Source: Pezicula radicicola
Taxonomy: Eukaryota > Ascomycota > Leotiomycetes > Helotiales > Dermateaceae
Direction: 5' to 3'
Assembly (NCBI GenBank): GCA_003008705.1
Contig: PDUO01000001.1
Location: forward strand, 1,357,694 to 1,421,693
Length of the DNA: 64,000 nucleotides
A program made the translations under genes and the position numbers. Below, one piece after another: positions 47,477-59,521 of the stretch. Numbering within the stretch: the stretch's first letter is position 1; each line of letters starts with the position of its first letter. The notes under the pieces are model-generated. The model saw nothing but the letters and a program-made list of their open reading frames with translations. It was not told the origin of the DNA and searched no databases.

Positions 47477-48787
47477 ATGAGCGATTTACAAAGGACCTTT
47501 GCTAAAGCCAAGCTGGCAGGTTTTCCACCTCTTGAATTCAACGAGGCAGATGAAGACGATGAAACGGACCACTTCCCAGAACATCCCACAGAAGACGACT
47601 CTTCGTCAGCTTCATCTGCCTCGTCAGCGTCCTCCACCGGAACCATCATTCCAACTTCCAGCAGGAACCTCTTTGCGCGCCCTCAAGGGTTTGTATAATT
47701 CCTCATCGCCATATCCAAAGATACTGCTAATTTTGCTATCGCAGGTCACCGAACAAAAGAACAATGAACCAGATTCCATGGACGACTTACTTTGAACGAG
47801 AACTATATATCGAGGGTGCTAGCGGGTCCACTACGTTTGTCCACCACGCATACCTCACATCACCAGTTGGCACTGGCCCCTTGTTTGTCACCCACCATGG
47901 GGCTGGCTCTTCTGGGCTCTCGTTTGCCATGCTGGCTTCTGAACTTCGAAAGCGTTTACCTTCCGCAGGCATACTTTCTCTAGATGCCAGAGGCCATGGA
48001 TATACAACCATAAATCCCCAACCAGAAATTTTGGACCTCAGCCTAGAAACTTTAAGTACCGATCTTCTTGCAGTAGTCAATGGAACAAAAGATAAAATGA
48101 TGTGGAAAGAGCTTCCACCTCTGATCCTCATTGGCCACTCACTAGGAGGTGCAGTAGTGACCGATGTCGCAAAGGGTGGAAAATTAGGAAATGCAGTTCT
48201 CGGATACGCAGTTCTCGACGTAGTTGAAGGTTCTGCAATTGATGCTTTACAAAGCATGCAAACCTACCTATCAACACGCCCAGTTGGATTCCCAACGCAA
48301 GAAGCAGGTATAGAATGGCATATCCGCTCGAGGACCATTCGCAATTCCATGTCGGCTCGGACAAGTGTGCCTGCTTTATTACGACATAATGAAGAAACAA
48401 GAGGCTCTAGAGCATGGACTTGGAGGACGGATCTAGCTGCCACGCAGCCTTTCTGGCAAGGCTGGTTTGTTGGTCTTAGCAAAAAGTTTCTTGAAGCAAG
48501 AGGCGGAAAGCTCTTGCTACTAGCAGGAACAGACAGACTCGACAAAGAGCTAATTATTGGCCAGATGCAAGGTCAGTATTCATAAGTCTAGACACTCCTA
48601 TAATCCACTGATAGACATAGGCAAATATGCACTACAAGTCTTTCCAGAAGCTGGACATTTCATACATGAAGATCTCCCGGAGAAAACTGCGATGGTGATA
48701 GCAGACTTTTACAAACGTAATGACAGAAGTGCGCTCGTTCTACCACCAAAGGTTTCCGATATGTTGAGAGCTGGAAAAAAGGTCTAG
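47477..48787 (+). CDS. PPE1: Protein phosphatase 2A methylesterase
   Basis: Serine hydrolase that removes the C-terminal methyl ester from the PP2A catalytic subunit. Exons 47477-47688, 47745-48571 and 48621-48787 (401 residues, phases closed). The N-terminus MSDLQRTFAKAKLAGFPPL is typical of the family, followed by an acidic and Ser-rich stretch. The alpha/beta-hydrolase core has THHGAGSSGLSFA (oxyanion), LDARGHG, the nucleophile elbow GHSLGGAVV, and the PP2A-contact region RPVGF ... SARTSVP. The catalytic His lies in EAGHFIHEDLPEK. The family's methylesterase signature is complete, and length matches fungal orthologues. Confidence 0.93.
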
Positions 48788-49398
48788 GTACTGCTAAGTT
48801 CAGTATTCAGGCAAGAAATTTCTGGATGTAAACGATCCGCGATGATGGACGAGTTCAGTCAAGTATTCAAGACCGTATGAATTGAGCTTTCATATGGCCA
48901 AGAGGTACGAAGTGATTGAAACTTGTTCCAAGGATAATTGTTACAATTCCAATTCTTTCTAGATCTCGAAGATCTTAGAGATAAGAAACACAAGCCGCTC
49001 CAAGGCTTAACACGAGAATAGAATTCAAGAAGTTTTGTTTGTTTAGTAAAAGGTTCATGCCACAAAGACTTACCATGTGATGTAGACCATTGGTATACTG
49101 CGAAGGTATCGTGACTGGTGTGGCTTTTAGACGGGACATTCGAGGGTGCAAGCATTTTCTACTTGTACACGATGACTTGTAATACTTTTCACTATCAACT
49201 ACGGGATTAGCTCTTCGGGCCTCATCATATTCTGCCGCTTCCAAGAAATTTGTTTTTGGCACTTCCCAGTTGGGCGACTTGCATGACCCCACTTAGGGAT
49301 ATTGGCTGTTTACTTCTGAGAAACCGCACATCACACGTTAAATGCGCTTCTCACAGTCCTTGGCCATCATCCGTGTATCCAAGGATCGCGTTGACAAA
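48788..49398. other. Intergenic stretch
   Basis: It contains the 3' end of PPE1 and the promoter of the methyltransferase gene. An in-frame ATG at 49342 lies upstream of the start I chose at 49399. Confidence 0.45.
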
Positions 49399-51130
49399 AT
49401 GTCCGAACAAAAGCCTGCAGATGATTTGGGACATGATACTGCAGAACACCAGCAGCCTGAAAGCTCCACGGATAGTAAAGCATCTACAAGCCATGGGACG
49501 TCGACTGCAGAAACTGCAGAACCAACAAATACACAGGTACCACTCATTCCTGAAAAATCATCTCCTACTTCGCCAATAGCTCAAGACAAGTCCCAGGACG
49601 TTGCTGTCCCTATTTTAGGTGAGGAGGAACATGTATTTCAACCTGCGCCTCAACGTTCGCTTCACTTCTAAGTACTAACAGGAAGACTTTACTGATACGG
49701 ATGGGAGCACTGATCATGACTCAGCTATTGGAGATCTGGGAAGTTACGCGTTCGTCATCTGTAACTTCTATTCTGAGTTAGATTTCAACTGAGCTTTGAC
49801 ATAGGACTTCGACTTATACCGTTGGATCAAGTATGCAAGAGATTGTAGAGGAGAACGGAAGAACTTATCACATTTACAAAGATGGCAGTAAGAGTCTCCT
49901 TCACTATTTCTGTGCCTAGATCGCACTAACAAGATTCCTCAGAATACTTCCTGCCAAATGACGAGGTGAGAAGCCCAGAAACACTGGAATGAGACATTGA
50001 CATATCTCGGGAGCAGATAGAATTGAACAGGTTAGGTAAGTATCTCTCACCTTGACCAAACCACCAAATCACAAAACCTTTACTGACTCGGACAAAAAGA
50101 CATGCAACATAAGATGTGGCTTATTACACTCGACGATAAATTACACTTAGCACCAATTGGACCCAAACCACAGAATGTGCTGGATCTTGCTACCGGCACA
50201 GGAAGATGGGCGATCGAGTTTGCTGATGCCTATCCATCAGCTAATGTTCTGGGCACTGATCTTTCTTTGATACAGCCAGCTTAGTATGCTTAGTTCCTCC
50301 CTATGAAGTTTATATAGGGTATTGTTTCTGATACCCCTCGCGTGTTCCACCGAATTGTAGTTTCCTAATCGACGACTTTGAGGATGAGTGGCTGTTTGGT
50401 CACAAATTCGACTATATTCATGGTATGTTTGAGCAACTGAAAACTACATAATCCCAAACCCTTTACTTGAATTCTGCTCTCACGCTATTCATTAGTCCTA
50501 ACACAAGAAGAATTAAAAACGAAACTTGTAAATACTAAAACCTTTTCCAGGTAGAGCACTCATGTCCTGCCTAAGCGACCCCCCAAAAACCATATCAAAA
50601 GCCTACTCAGCCCTACTCCCAGGCGGGTATTTCGAGCTCCAAGATTTCCAATACCAGCGATCCGACGACGGAAGTATGGAAGGAACAAACTTCAAAGTAA
50701 TGCAAGACCACATCGATTCAGCAATGGCAAAACTAGGTCGCCCATCACTCGGAAATGTCGTTCCTAATTACAAAAAATGGATGATTGAAGCAGGATTTCA
50801 ACATGTTACAGAAGTAGTGATACCTTGGCCGAGCAATTCTTTGTGGCCTGAAACCCGCAAGGAGAAATTACTTGGTGCTTGGTGGCAGGCTCAGATTGAT
50901 GCTGGACTTCTTGAATCTATAAGTGCCCGTATCTTTTTGAATATTTTGGGGTGGGAAAAGGAGGAACTTACTGTTTTTTTGGCCCTTGTTAGAGAGGAGC
51001 AGAGGAGCCGGGATATTAAGATTTATACTCCGAGGTTAGTTTGGTTTTTGTTGGGTTTGCTTTATGTTGTGTGGTGGACTTACTTTTTTATAGTACTATT
51101 GTTTATGGGCGGAAACCACTTGATGAGTAG
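49399..51130 (+). CDS. LaeA-like class I SAM-dependent methyltransferase
   Basis: Nine exons: 49399-49632, 49682-49749, 49805-49887, 49943-49965, 50017-50035, 50100-50283, 50361-50422, 50551-51034 and 51094-51130 (397 residues, phases closed). The N-terminal ~90 residues are Ser/Thr/Glu-rich. The core begins GRTYHIYKDGKYFLPNDE and NRLDMQHKMWLIT; the SAM site is VLDLATGTGRWAIEFAD, then VLGTDLSLIQP, and later LLPGGYFELQDFQY. The end STIVYGRKP matches the family. This group includes LaeA-type regulators and many methyltransferases of secondary metabolism. The splice into exon 7 drops a VPPNC motif that relatives keep (see findings). It is in tandem with an aldo-keto reductase. Confidence 0.8.
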
Positions 51131-51855
51131 GGCCTTGGAAGTTGCTTTTGCTATATTAGAATTGTGCTTGGAATTTTCATTCCTGAAAACTTTTGTTAGA
51201 ACGTTAATTAGAGTGTTGGATTTCTTTGAGATTCCTCGTGGATATGTCTAACCTGAACCTCTACACCTCCTAATGACCCCTTGACCGATTCTCTCATCCA
51301 ATCATCTCAGCTAAGTATCTACCCAGCTTATTTGACCTAGGGACTCATCGGATAAAGAAAAGAGATCTTTCGCTTGTATAGTACCGTTATCTTTAGAAAG
51401 TGATAGTGAGGTCCTATGTAAACAACACCAGTACAGGAACAAGAAAACAAAAAAAAAGAAAACAATTACACAACTATACTCCTAGCAGACCAAAGAACCT
51501 TCAAATTAACCAAAAAAAAACACCAATACCAACAAAAACATTTAATAACAATCAATCGCTTACATCACATGATCATCCTTTTCCTATTCCCCATCCTCTC
51601 GCTCCCACAAACTCAAAACCTCCGAGCAACACCCCGAGAAATTCTCCGACTTCGAAAAGACAGAAAAACTTACTCGTACCCTCACATCTTGGCACCTTTC
51701 GATTTTTCTTTCCATCACAAATCCAAAACCATCCTCAAGAACCCAAAGAAAAAATTCCATTCAAAATCCGTCCTTCCTTCTTCTTTTTTCAATTGATTAT
51801 TATTGTTTGAAATTTTTGTTTGTTTGAGTACGGTACCGTACTGTAGCAGCGAAAA
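51131..51855. other. Intergenic stretch
   Basis: A-rich and C-rich low-complexity sequence at 51400-51780. A palindrome, TACGGTACCGTA, sits at about 51830-51841, just before the start of the aldo-keto reductase gene. Confidence 0.45.
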
Positions 51856-53307
51856 ATGGCATGGCCTGAACCAAGAAATACGGGGATGATATATAGGAGG
51901 GTTGGAAATTCTGGATTACATGTTTCGGTTTTGGGATTAGGTGGTTGGCTTACGTATGTATTTTTATTTTTCTCTCTAATCCTTTAGTTGAAAGAGAGTA
52001 GGATGGTTAACTGACTATGGGATATTTATAGATTTGGAGGTCATGTTGAGAATGGTATGTTGATGATTCTTGTTAGGAAGGGAATTGTTTGCAGAATGAA
52101 GTGGAGAAGATGCAGGTGTTTGTTGGGCTAATTTCACGTGATTGTGATGTTGTAGAGAGGACTTTTGCTTGTATGAAACAAGCTTATGATTGTGGAATCA
52201 ACTTTTTTGATACTGCTGAGAGGTTTGTTATTCTTTTCTTTTATGTTTGTTGTTATTTGGGTAGGGAAAATGAAACTGATGATTTATAGTTATGCGGGTG
52301 GTCAATCCGAAGTGATGATGGGAAAAGCGATCAAGAAGTTTGGTTGGAAACGTAATGATATTGTCATCACCACCAAGGTAATTTTCCCTCTCCTAATCAA
52401 CTAAAATCCAAAGGATTTTTATATTGAATTTCTGACTAATTGAAAAAACAGTTAAACTGGGGAGGAGCAAACGGCGAGATCCTAGTAAACAACCACGGTC
52501 TCTCACGCAAACATATCATAGAAGGCTTAACTGCTTCTCTCGAACGACTCGATCTAAAATACGTAGATATAGTCTATGCACACCGACCAGATCGACTAAC
52601 ACCAATGGAAGAAACAGTACGAGCATTCAATCACGTAATCTCCCAGGGATTAGCCCTCTACTGGGGAACCAGTGAATGGAGTGCCGATGAGATTACAGAA
52701 GCTGTAGGTATTGCTAAAGATCTGAGACTTATTGGACCTATTGTTGAACAACCTTTTTATAATCTTCTTGAGAGGACGAAGGTCGAAGGAGAGTTTCAGA
52801 GGTTGTATAAGAGGATTGGTTTGGGTTTGACTACTTTTAGTCCGTTGAAATTTGGGCTTTTGAGTGGGAAGTATAATGATGCTGTTAATGGACCCCCTGA
52901 GGGTTCGAGGTTTTCTGAGTCGAAGGATAAGTTTGCCGAGTTTATGAGGGAGAATTATGGGAATGATTCTTGGAAGGGGGATTTGGAGAAGGTTGCTAAG
53001 TTGAAGGTATGTTTGTTTTCTTTTTTCTTAATATTTATCCCCGAAACTGTAAGAATTAGAGACTAATGTTGGTATTGAATAGCCTGTTGCGGATCGACTA
53101 GGAGTAACGCAAAGTCAACTTGCATTGGCTTGGTGCTTGAAGAATCCAAATATCTCATCTGTTATTACAGGTGCTTCGAGACCAGAGCAAATTGTTGAGA
53201 ATGTCAAGTGTTTGACTATTTTGGATCTGTTGACAAAGGATGTTATGGATGAGATTGATGTACTTGTTGGAACTAAGCCTAAGCAGGATCCTGATAGACA
53301 GGATTAG
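51856..53307 (+). CDS. Aldo-keto reductase, potassium-channel beta-subunit-like subfamily
   Basis: NADPH-dependent oxidoreductase with a TIM barrel. Six exons: 51856-51953, 52032-52054, 52156-52222, 52290-52377, 52452-53006 and 53083-53307 (351 residues, phases closed). It starts MAWPEPRNTGMIYRRVGNSG. The catalytic Asp and Tyr lie in GINFFDTAESYAGGQSE, the Lys in DIVITTKLNWGG, and the His in DIVYAHRPD. The cofactor region is WGTSEWSADEI, FSPLKFGLLSGKY and ITGASRPEQIVEN. The subfamily resembles Kv-beta subunits, but fungal members act as soluble reductases. Being in tandem with a methyltransferase could mean a shared pathway, but both are common families. Confidence 0.9.
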
Positions 53308-54394
53308 AAAGTAGGGTAAATTAGCAAAATGTGATGTTTTTCTAGTATATCCGTTCATCCCCAAAAATTGAGCGTGTAGCGAACATTCTTGGATAGATAT
53401 GATACAGCCTGTGAGATAACGACTAGACAGTCTTCATGTTCGGCTTTCTATTAGTTGGAAGGCGAATGATTTTATATTTGAATATTGAGCATTATGTATC
53501 CTTCACAACGTAGGGTAGTAAGCATCCAGCAAGCATCTAAACTTCGAAGAGAGCTTAGAAAAGGAGAAGTGCTTGAACCTCTCATGGATTAGAATGACTA
53601 TCGAATAGCAGAAATGGTCCGAAGGTTCACACATTTTTCATGCCAATAATAGCAGCAAAGGAATCGGAACCTAATTCTCTCATCATTGCTGGATTGATTG
53701 CAATTGCCTTGCATCAAATCATGGGAATCAAAGAAATTTACTTGCCCAAAAATCAAGAAGGTGGATATTATGGAATACTCGGAAACCCTCTGAGTTCAGA
53801 GGAACAAAATTACTCTGATAGTTTACAGTAGACGAGTAGAAAGAAGGTCTTTAGGAGATAAAGAGTAGTATTTTGTATTTTGTAAGGATTATAGGTGTTG
53901 CGTATATATGCAAATAGAGCAGATAGCAAAGTTAAAGAAAAGATAAATTCAAGAAGCCTAGCTTCCAGAGAATATATATATTCCTTCCTCTACCTATTCT
54001 GTCCTCATGTTTTCATCATTGGACTAGCAGGAATGTCTCTAGAAACATATTGTATATCAACCACAAAACAAGGGAGTTCTATATCCTCTAGTGGGACATA
54101 CTGTACACCTCCCTTCAAATTTCTATATACATCATCCCCTATTAAATAGCCCAAAATCTATAGTTCTATAGTTCTAAAGAATTCACAGTTTATACGTAGG
54201 TAGATCTGGTTTTGAGTTCAAAGGAGCTGAGTATGTGGCTCTCTAACATGCCCGCTAAAGTACACCCAAAAAAAAGCAAAGACAAAATACAAAACAAAAA
54301 CCAAAGAAACACAATGCACGTATTTAATGGCCCGCTACTACTCCACTATATAATATTTCAAAATTCCCACCAAGGTCATAAAGTTAGTCATCTT
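53308..54394. other. Spacer between convergent genes
   Basis: About 1.1 kb, AT-rich. Short frames (53640-53831, 53895-54149) show no family. It contains the 3' ends of the reductase and the receptor gene. Confidence 0.5.
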
Positions 54395-56103
54395 TCAGAC
54401 TCGCAACCCTGTTTTCTTCAGTAGTAAGCCCCACCATAATTCCCATGTCTTCTCGTTGACACCTATAGTTCAGAGTTAGCCAACATTTTACAATAATTAA
54501 TAGCTTTAGTAATTAGAGAGGAAGGGAAAAATATTACCATATACGATAGCATCCACGAATCCCTGAATAACGATACAAACCTATAAGATAAATCAATAGA
54601 AGTTCTCAGACCCAAACAATTGGATTTCATATTTCTTGAATAGGGAGTACAGTGGTAAGGAGATCAACAATATACATACCTTATCGACAGTACCAATCCC
54701 AAAAGGAGCCTTCTTATCCGTAACAGCCTGATATATCCTGATCGCCGTAGGAATAGCCCATATCAACATATAAACCAATGGATAAGTCATCATACGATAG
54801 GATACCTTTTTCAACTCTTCAAGTCAGCACCACTAGATCCAATACACAATAAAATCCATTAAAAATTCATACAAATTCATAATAAACAAAACACAGGAAA
54901 TTCGAACAAAAAGAAAAAGCAATGAGACACAACTTACTCTATTTAAAGCAAGCGGAGGAGCACGCACAACAGGAACGGGTATATTGGCAGCCCCATTGGA
55001 AAGTAATCTTCCCTGATCCATCCAAGATTCACCAGTAGAAGTATGTTTAGAACTCTGAGTTCCCTTACTAGGCGGCGGAGAACCAACCTGCGAACCACTG
55101 CGAGAACCACTGCGAGAACCAACCCGAGAACCAATCCGAGAACCAACTCGAGAACCAACCCGAGAACCAGCAGCAGCACCAGGAACCAGATCAAGATTAT
55201 GGTCCACGCCTTCATTACTATCAGCATTATTCCTATCCAAACTATTAAAAGTCTCTTCAGCATTTGAATCATTTCGATGATGCTCCCGATGAACTTTATG
55301 TATCAAGATATATAATCGGAGATAGAGACTTAGGATGATGATGATTATTGTCCAACGAGGTATGAAGTTTAGAAGTAGACGGATTCGATCATTGGTGAAC
55401 CAACACCAGGCTCCTATATCTCCGACATTCCAGACCCCGATTCCGATCGAGGCCATTGTTGTGGAGATTAGCCAGGGTCCTAGCCAGAGGAGGAGTTTGT
55501 GGTGTTCTAGCCAGATGGAACATTTGCTGTGGTCGGCTAGTTTGAGGTAGGTGCAGATTGCGATTATTAGGATCCAGTAGTCTGCTTTGGGGGTATTAGC
55601 TTTATATATATATATACTGGTAGGGGGATATGCCGGACGGGACTCAGATGAGAGAAGACTTACTTTGCACGACAAATAACTCTATCATGAAGCCATTGAA
55701 ACTACAGAAATCTTTTTCATTTGGTTTACCAATGTCATGATCAGAAAGATTCATGGTTGCTGAACTGAGGAAGTTGACAGCCGTCAAGAAGTCACTGAGT
55801 GCGAGACCTCTTTGGAATAATCAGTACAAGCGACGAGCGAATCGTGGAGAATAAACATGGGAAGGATAGCCACTCACAGAATAAGCTGGTGTCGAAAGGT
55901 TCTCAGAGGTTTGAATAACTTTTGTTTTTGTCAGTGTAGTAAAAATGGATAGTTTAAGAAATTAAAATTACCCCAAAGCTTAAAATGATCCATCCTGCAC
56001 CTATCAGAGATAATAGCGAGATGGCTGTTATGACGATACTGAGAGTGTGAACTTGACCTGCGGTTGTAGGTGCAGACAAAGGTTGTCGAAGTAAGAAACC
56101 CAT
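54395..56103 (-). CDS. Seven-TM G-protein-coupled receptor, Git3/cAMP-receptor-like
   Basis: Seven exons: 55972-56103, 55878-55918, 55664-55809, 54938-55584, 54680-54814, 54538-54580 and 54395-54462 (403 residues, phases closed). TM1 is ITAISLLSLIGAGWIILSF, followed by FKPLRTFRHQLILGLALSD, typical of the TM1-TM2 junction in fungal glucose/cAMP-type receptors. FCSFNGFMIELF leads to TM3, GAWCWFTNDRIRLLLNF precedes TM5, and MMTYPLVYMLIWAIPTAIR is TM6. TM7 is VCIVIQGFVDAIVYG, ending NEKTWELWWG. The long third loop has a Gly-Ser-Arg repeat at residues about 246-275. The start at 56103 gives a short N-terminus; an upstream in-frame ATG near 56157 is possible. The ligand cannot be told from sequence. 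Confidence 0.88.
55080..55172 (-). repeat. Coding 12-base minisatellite in the receptor gene
   Basis: A unit of about 12 bases (forward strand GAGAACCAACCC with variants) is repeated seven to eight times inside exon 4. On the coding strand it gives G-S-R-V/I/S units. The repeat keeps the reading frame, so length changes would alter the third cytoplasmic loop without breaking the receptor. Confidence 0.85.
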
Positions 56104-58361
56104 ACCGGTCAAAAAAGAAAAGAAGAAAAAAGGATCTCGCTCGCTAAACTGAGCTATGATGGGAGAGGCAGGCAGTAGTGAGTTTTTGTTTGAGAAAAAC
56201 AATTGCTTTATTCGGACAAACTATATTTGTCTTCGTCGTTGGATTTGGATTGGATACCAGGTGTACTTTGTTGCATTGCTGAATTTTGATGCATCTGATG
56301 ATTGATCTTCCAAGGTTCTCCGCGGCCTCACTGATTCCATTATCAGGGACTGTGTAAATGGGCACAGGAGTTGAGTATATACATCATAGATGTACCAGGT
56401 GATATGATTGATCCAAAGCAAGGGTAGTAGCTTATCTGTATGCGAAGAATGCGAGATAGAGGAAGGGAAGGACTGGAAGGTAAGAAATCGGGGGGTTGGC
56501 GAAAGGGGGGATTCTGGTTGATAACGGTGAGTTCTATGACTCGACAACTTGGATGCTTGTGGGCTAGAACAGGAGAGTTTTTTTTTGTCAGCAAAAGGAT
56601 ATCCATACGAATGGTAGGCTGAACCATGTATTTGTACTTGTGTGTGACCTTGCTTGTTTGCAGCATATCATGTGCTTATTTTTGTATGAAGGTTCGTAGT
56701 TGGCATGTAGTGTTGCCATGCCATCCACTTGGGAATTCGATGCAAACAGTCAAACTTTGCCTCTGCGGATCGGCAAGTAGTGTTTATTAATACAAAACGG
56801 AAATACTCGCTTTAACTTTTGAAAACGAATTTCTGGAATAGATTTCCAGTAATGAATGACTCATGACTCGAAAAAAAAACATGGACAACTAGATATCAAG
56901 ATATAGGAGACTTCTAAGGCTGAGCACTTCTACTAAGAGATTGAAAATGGTGTCCGACTACTTACTGATGAGAGACGGAGTATCTTAACATCACAAAGAT
57001 AGAGATGAAGACAGAGACGAAGACAGAGACGAAGAAGCTGGAGCTGGAGCTGGAGCTGGAGCTGCTCTCCTAGAAACCAGAACTAGGATCTGATCACTCC
57101 AGATTCAGTGCCTCGGTATCAATTTGAGTATCGTTGCTCGTGACTTCAAACCCCAAAATACGATAAAATCAGCAAAAATAACATCAGCGAAAAGCGCATA
57201 TCAGTGCTAACTTGAATCTCGTTGCCCTCCTCCCATGATAGTCATGTTATACTAACCAAAGTAAGATCAGCGAAAAGAACATTATATCTTTTTATTTCAT
57301 CTCATCTGTATCTGAAAATGGTTGTGGGGGGTCATTTGCGTGCTTGAATTATTCATGAATTACTGTTAAACCATGAAGTATATTCCAAAATAGTCCCCGT
57401 AGCTATCCTTAGATTATCTCTTCATAACACCAATCTCTTTATAATAGAGATCTACAAATATAGCCTCTACACATAATACAAAAACAGAGTAGTACAAAAG
57501 GTATCCCCTTAAATATAACCAACCATCCACAACCACTAACAAATTAAACAAAACATCAATACATCTCATAATATCACCACCACCTTTCAAACTCCTAAAA
57601 CCTCCGACTTTACTTTTACACAAGAGTATCTAGATACCTAGGTAAAGTAAGCAAATAAAATAAAAATAACCACCTACACTAAGCGAAACCCTCCCCTCCC
57701 CTCTAAATATCCCTCCCCACTACAAACTCCAGTTAATACAAAACATAAATGTTTCTATCTGTGGTAGATATTGTGCAGTTCCCGCATCAAATAAAACCAC
57801 ACAAAAATCAATGACTTTTATAAAGCAAGAGAAGAGGCATCCGAAAAAAGCCCTTTCTTTTCTAGACTTTTATTTTAGATCCAGGCCCTGGTAGAACATC
57901 TCTATCTAACTATACTTAGCTACTGTACGTCGACCCTCATCAGCTAAGCCCAGAATTATAGGGCTTGGGGTAGCTAGATACGTACATGCTACTCTATATT
58001 ACTTTGCTTCCCTAAATTAAGACCTTGGAGGAACTGTATTTTTTTCTTTCTTTGTTAGAATGAATGAAATACAATTTTTATTATTTATTTCCTATAAAAT
58101 ATACCATCTCTTCTATATCTTCACAAAACCCTCTTTCTAGGGGCGTTGAAGCCCTTTACTTATTATGTTCACCAATATCAAATTAGGGCCTCTTAAGACA
58201 AGAAAGAAAGCCTTCTCGACCAGAACTCCACCGCTAATGAGGCGCAAACCAGAACATGAACAAAAAACATAAAAACAGAAACAAGGATAGAATAATTATC
58301 TTCCCACCAAATAAAGTAGAGCATCGTTTCTTTTTATCCCTCCCCTTTTGTGACCATTCAC
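56104..58361. other. Intergenic stretch with simple repeats (2.3 kb)
   Basis: It contains GAAGACAGAGAC-like repeats followed by a GAGCTG hexanucleotide run (57009-57064). The sequence from 57400 to 58300 is AT-rich and A-rich. Promoter of the receptor at the left, 3' end of the glycosyltransferase at the right. No gene supported. Confidence 0.5.
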
Positions 58362-59521
58362 CTAAAAGCAATTCCCATTAACACCACACCAACCACTCCT
58401 CTCTCTCAACTCTTCATACACATTGAGGTATCCCTGTGCCATTGTACTCGACGTAAAACGGTTTTCGAAAGCCCTGCGAACACCTGCTCTGGGAAGCCCA
58501 TCTAGTCGTGTTATTGCAGCGATGGCTTGGAGTTCGTCCTCGACTACAAACCCCGAAATGTTATCTTCCACTACTTCCACCACTGAACCTCTGTTGAACG
58601 CGATAACTGGTGTACCGCAGGCCATGGATTCCACCATCACCATTCCAAACGGCTCTTCCCACCTAAAAAAAAAATTAAAGATTCAGCAGTCAGTAAACAA
58701 GGCGATCTCCTCTTCAGATCTGTTAATACTCAAAATGAACAAAATACTCACTGAATTGGAAATAATAATGCCTTTGCATTCCCCAGAAAATACCCCTTCT
58801 CCGCCTCCCCAATCTCACCAATGAATTCCACATGAGGCAACTCAAACATCCGCTTGATCTCATTCTCATAGTAAGGGCTATCAGCAGAAGGGTCAATTTT
58901 GGCCGCGACTTTAAGTCTCATGCCGGCACCCGCGGCAATATGCACAGCTTGAGCAATGCCTTTCTCAGGTGAGATGCGGCCGAGGAAGGCGAGGTAGTCT
59001 AGGCTCGGCTGCTGAATAGGATTGAGATGCATTGCGGGCAGCCCGTGGTAGACGGTTGATATCCAATTTGCGTTTGGGAGGGGACGGCGCTGAGTGTTTG
59101 AGCAGGAGACGAGAGCTACGGTTGGGAAGGCTTCAAACAGTTGCTTTACTGCTTGGGATTCGAGGTTGTGGTGCATTGTGGAGACGAAGGGCACGGAGAG
59201 GCGCGAGAGCGTTGGCAAGGCTGGATATTCGATGTGTGAGTGTATCACGTCAAAGCGGTGGGCTTCTCGTAGAACGGTCTCAAGCATCAGTATGGAAGGG
59301 ATTGTCCTATGTTCGATGTTGAGAGGTTTCCCTAATCGTGTCGCTTGTGGCCAACTTGCTACCAACTCGGCTCTTGTCCAGGAATCGCCACTGGCGAAAA
59401 GGGTCACTTGGTGGCCTGCCTCGATGAGAGCTTCCGTCAGGTAGGACACTACACGTTCGGTTCCGCCGTATAGTTTTGGCGGGACGCTTTCTTCTAGAGG
59501 AGCAATCTGCGCAATTCTCAT
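58362..59521 (-). CDS. Glycosyltransferase family 4 (GT-B) enzyme, bacterial-like
   Basis: Retaining GT-B transferase that moves a sugar from a nucleotide donor. Exons 58752-59521 and 58362-58662 (356 residues, phase closed); an extra ATG three bases upstream (59524) is equivalent. The N-terminal domain starts MRIAQIAPLEESVPPKLYGG with the acceptor-side Gly-Gly loop, then FDVIHSHIEYPALP and FVSTMHHN. The donor domain has FLGRISPEKGI, VEFIGEIGEAEK and the E-x7-E motif region EEPFGMVMVESMACGTPVIA. There is no signal peptide or membrane segment. The compact single-domain form and start resemble bacterial GT4 proteins more than fungal ALG-type enzymes, which hints at transfer. The sugar and acceptor are unknown. 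Confidence 0.88.

Noticed and set aside
51400..51810. 136-residue Asn/Lys/Pro-rich frame
   Set aside because: Low-complexity A- and C-rich intergenic DNA.
59032..59444. Plus-strand Arg-rich frames
   Set aside because: Antisense shadows of the GT4 coding sequence.
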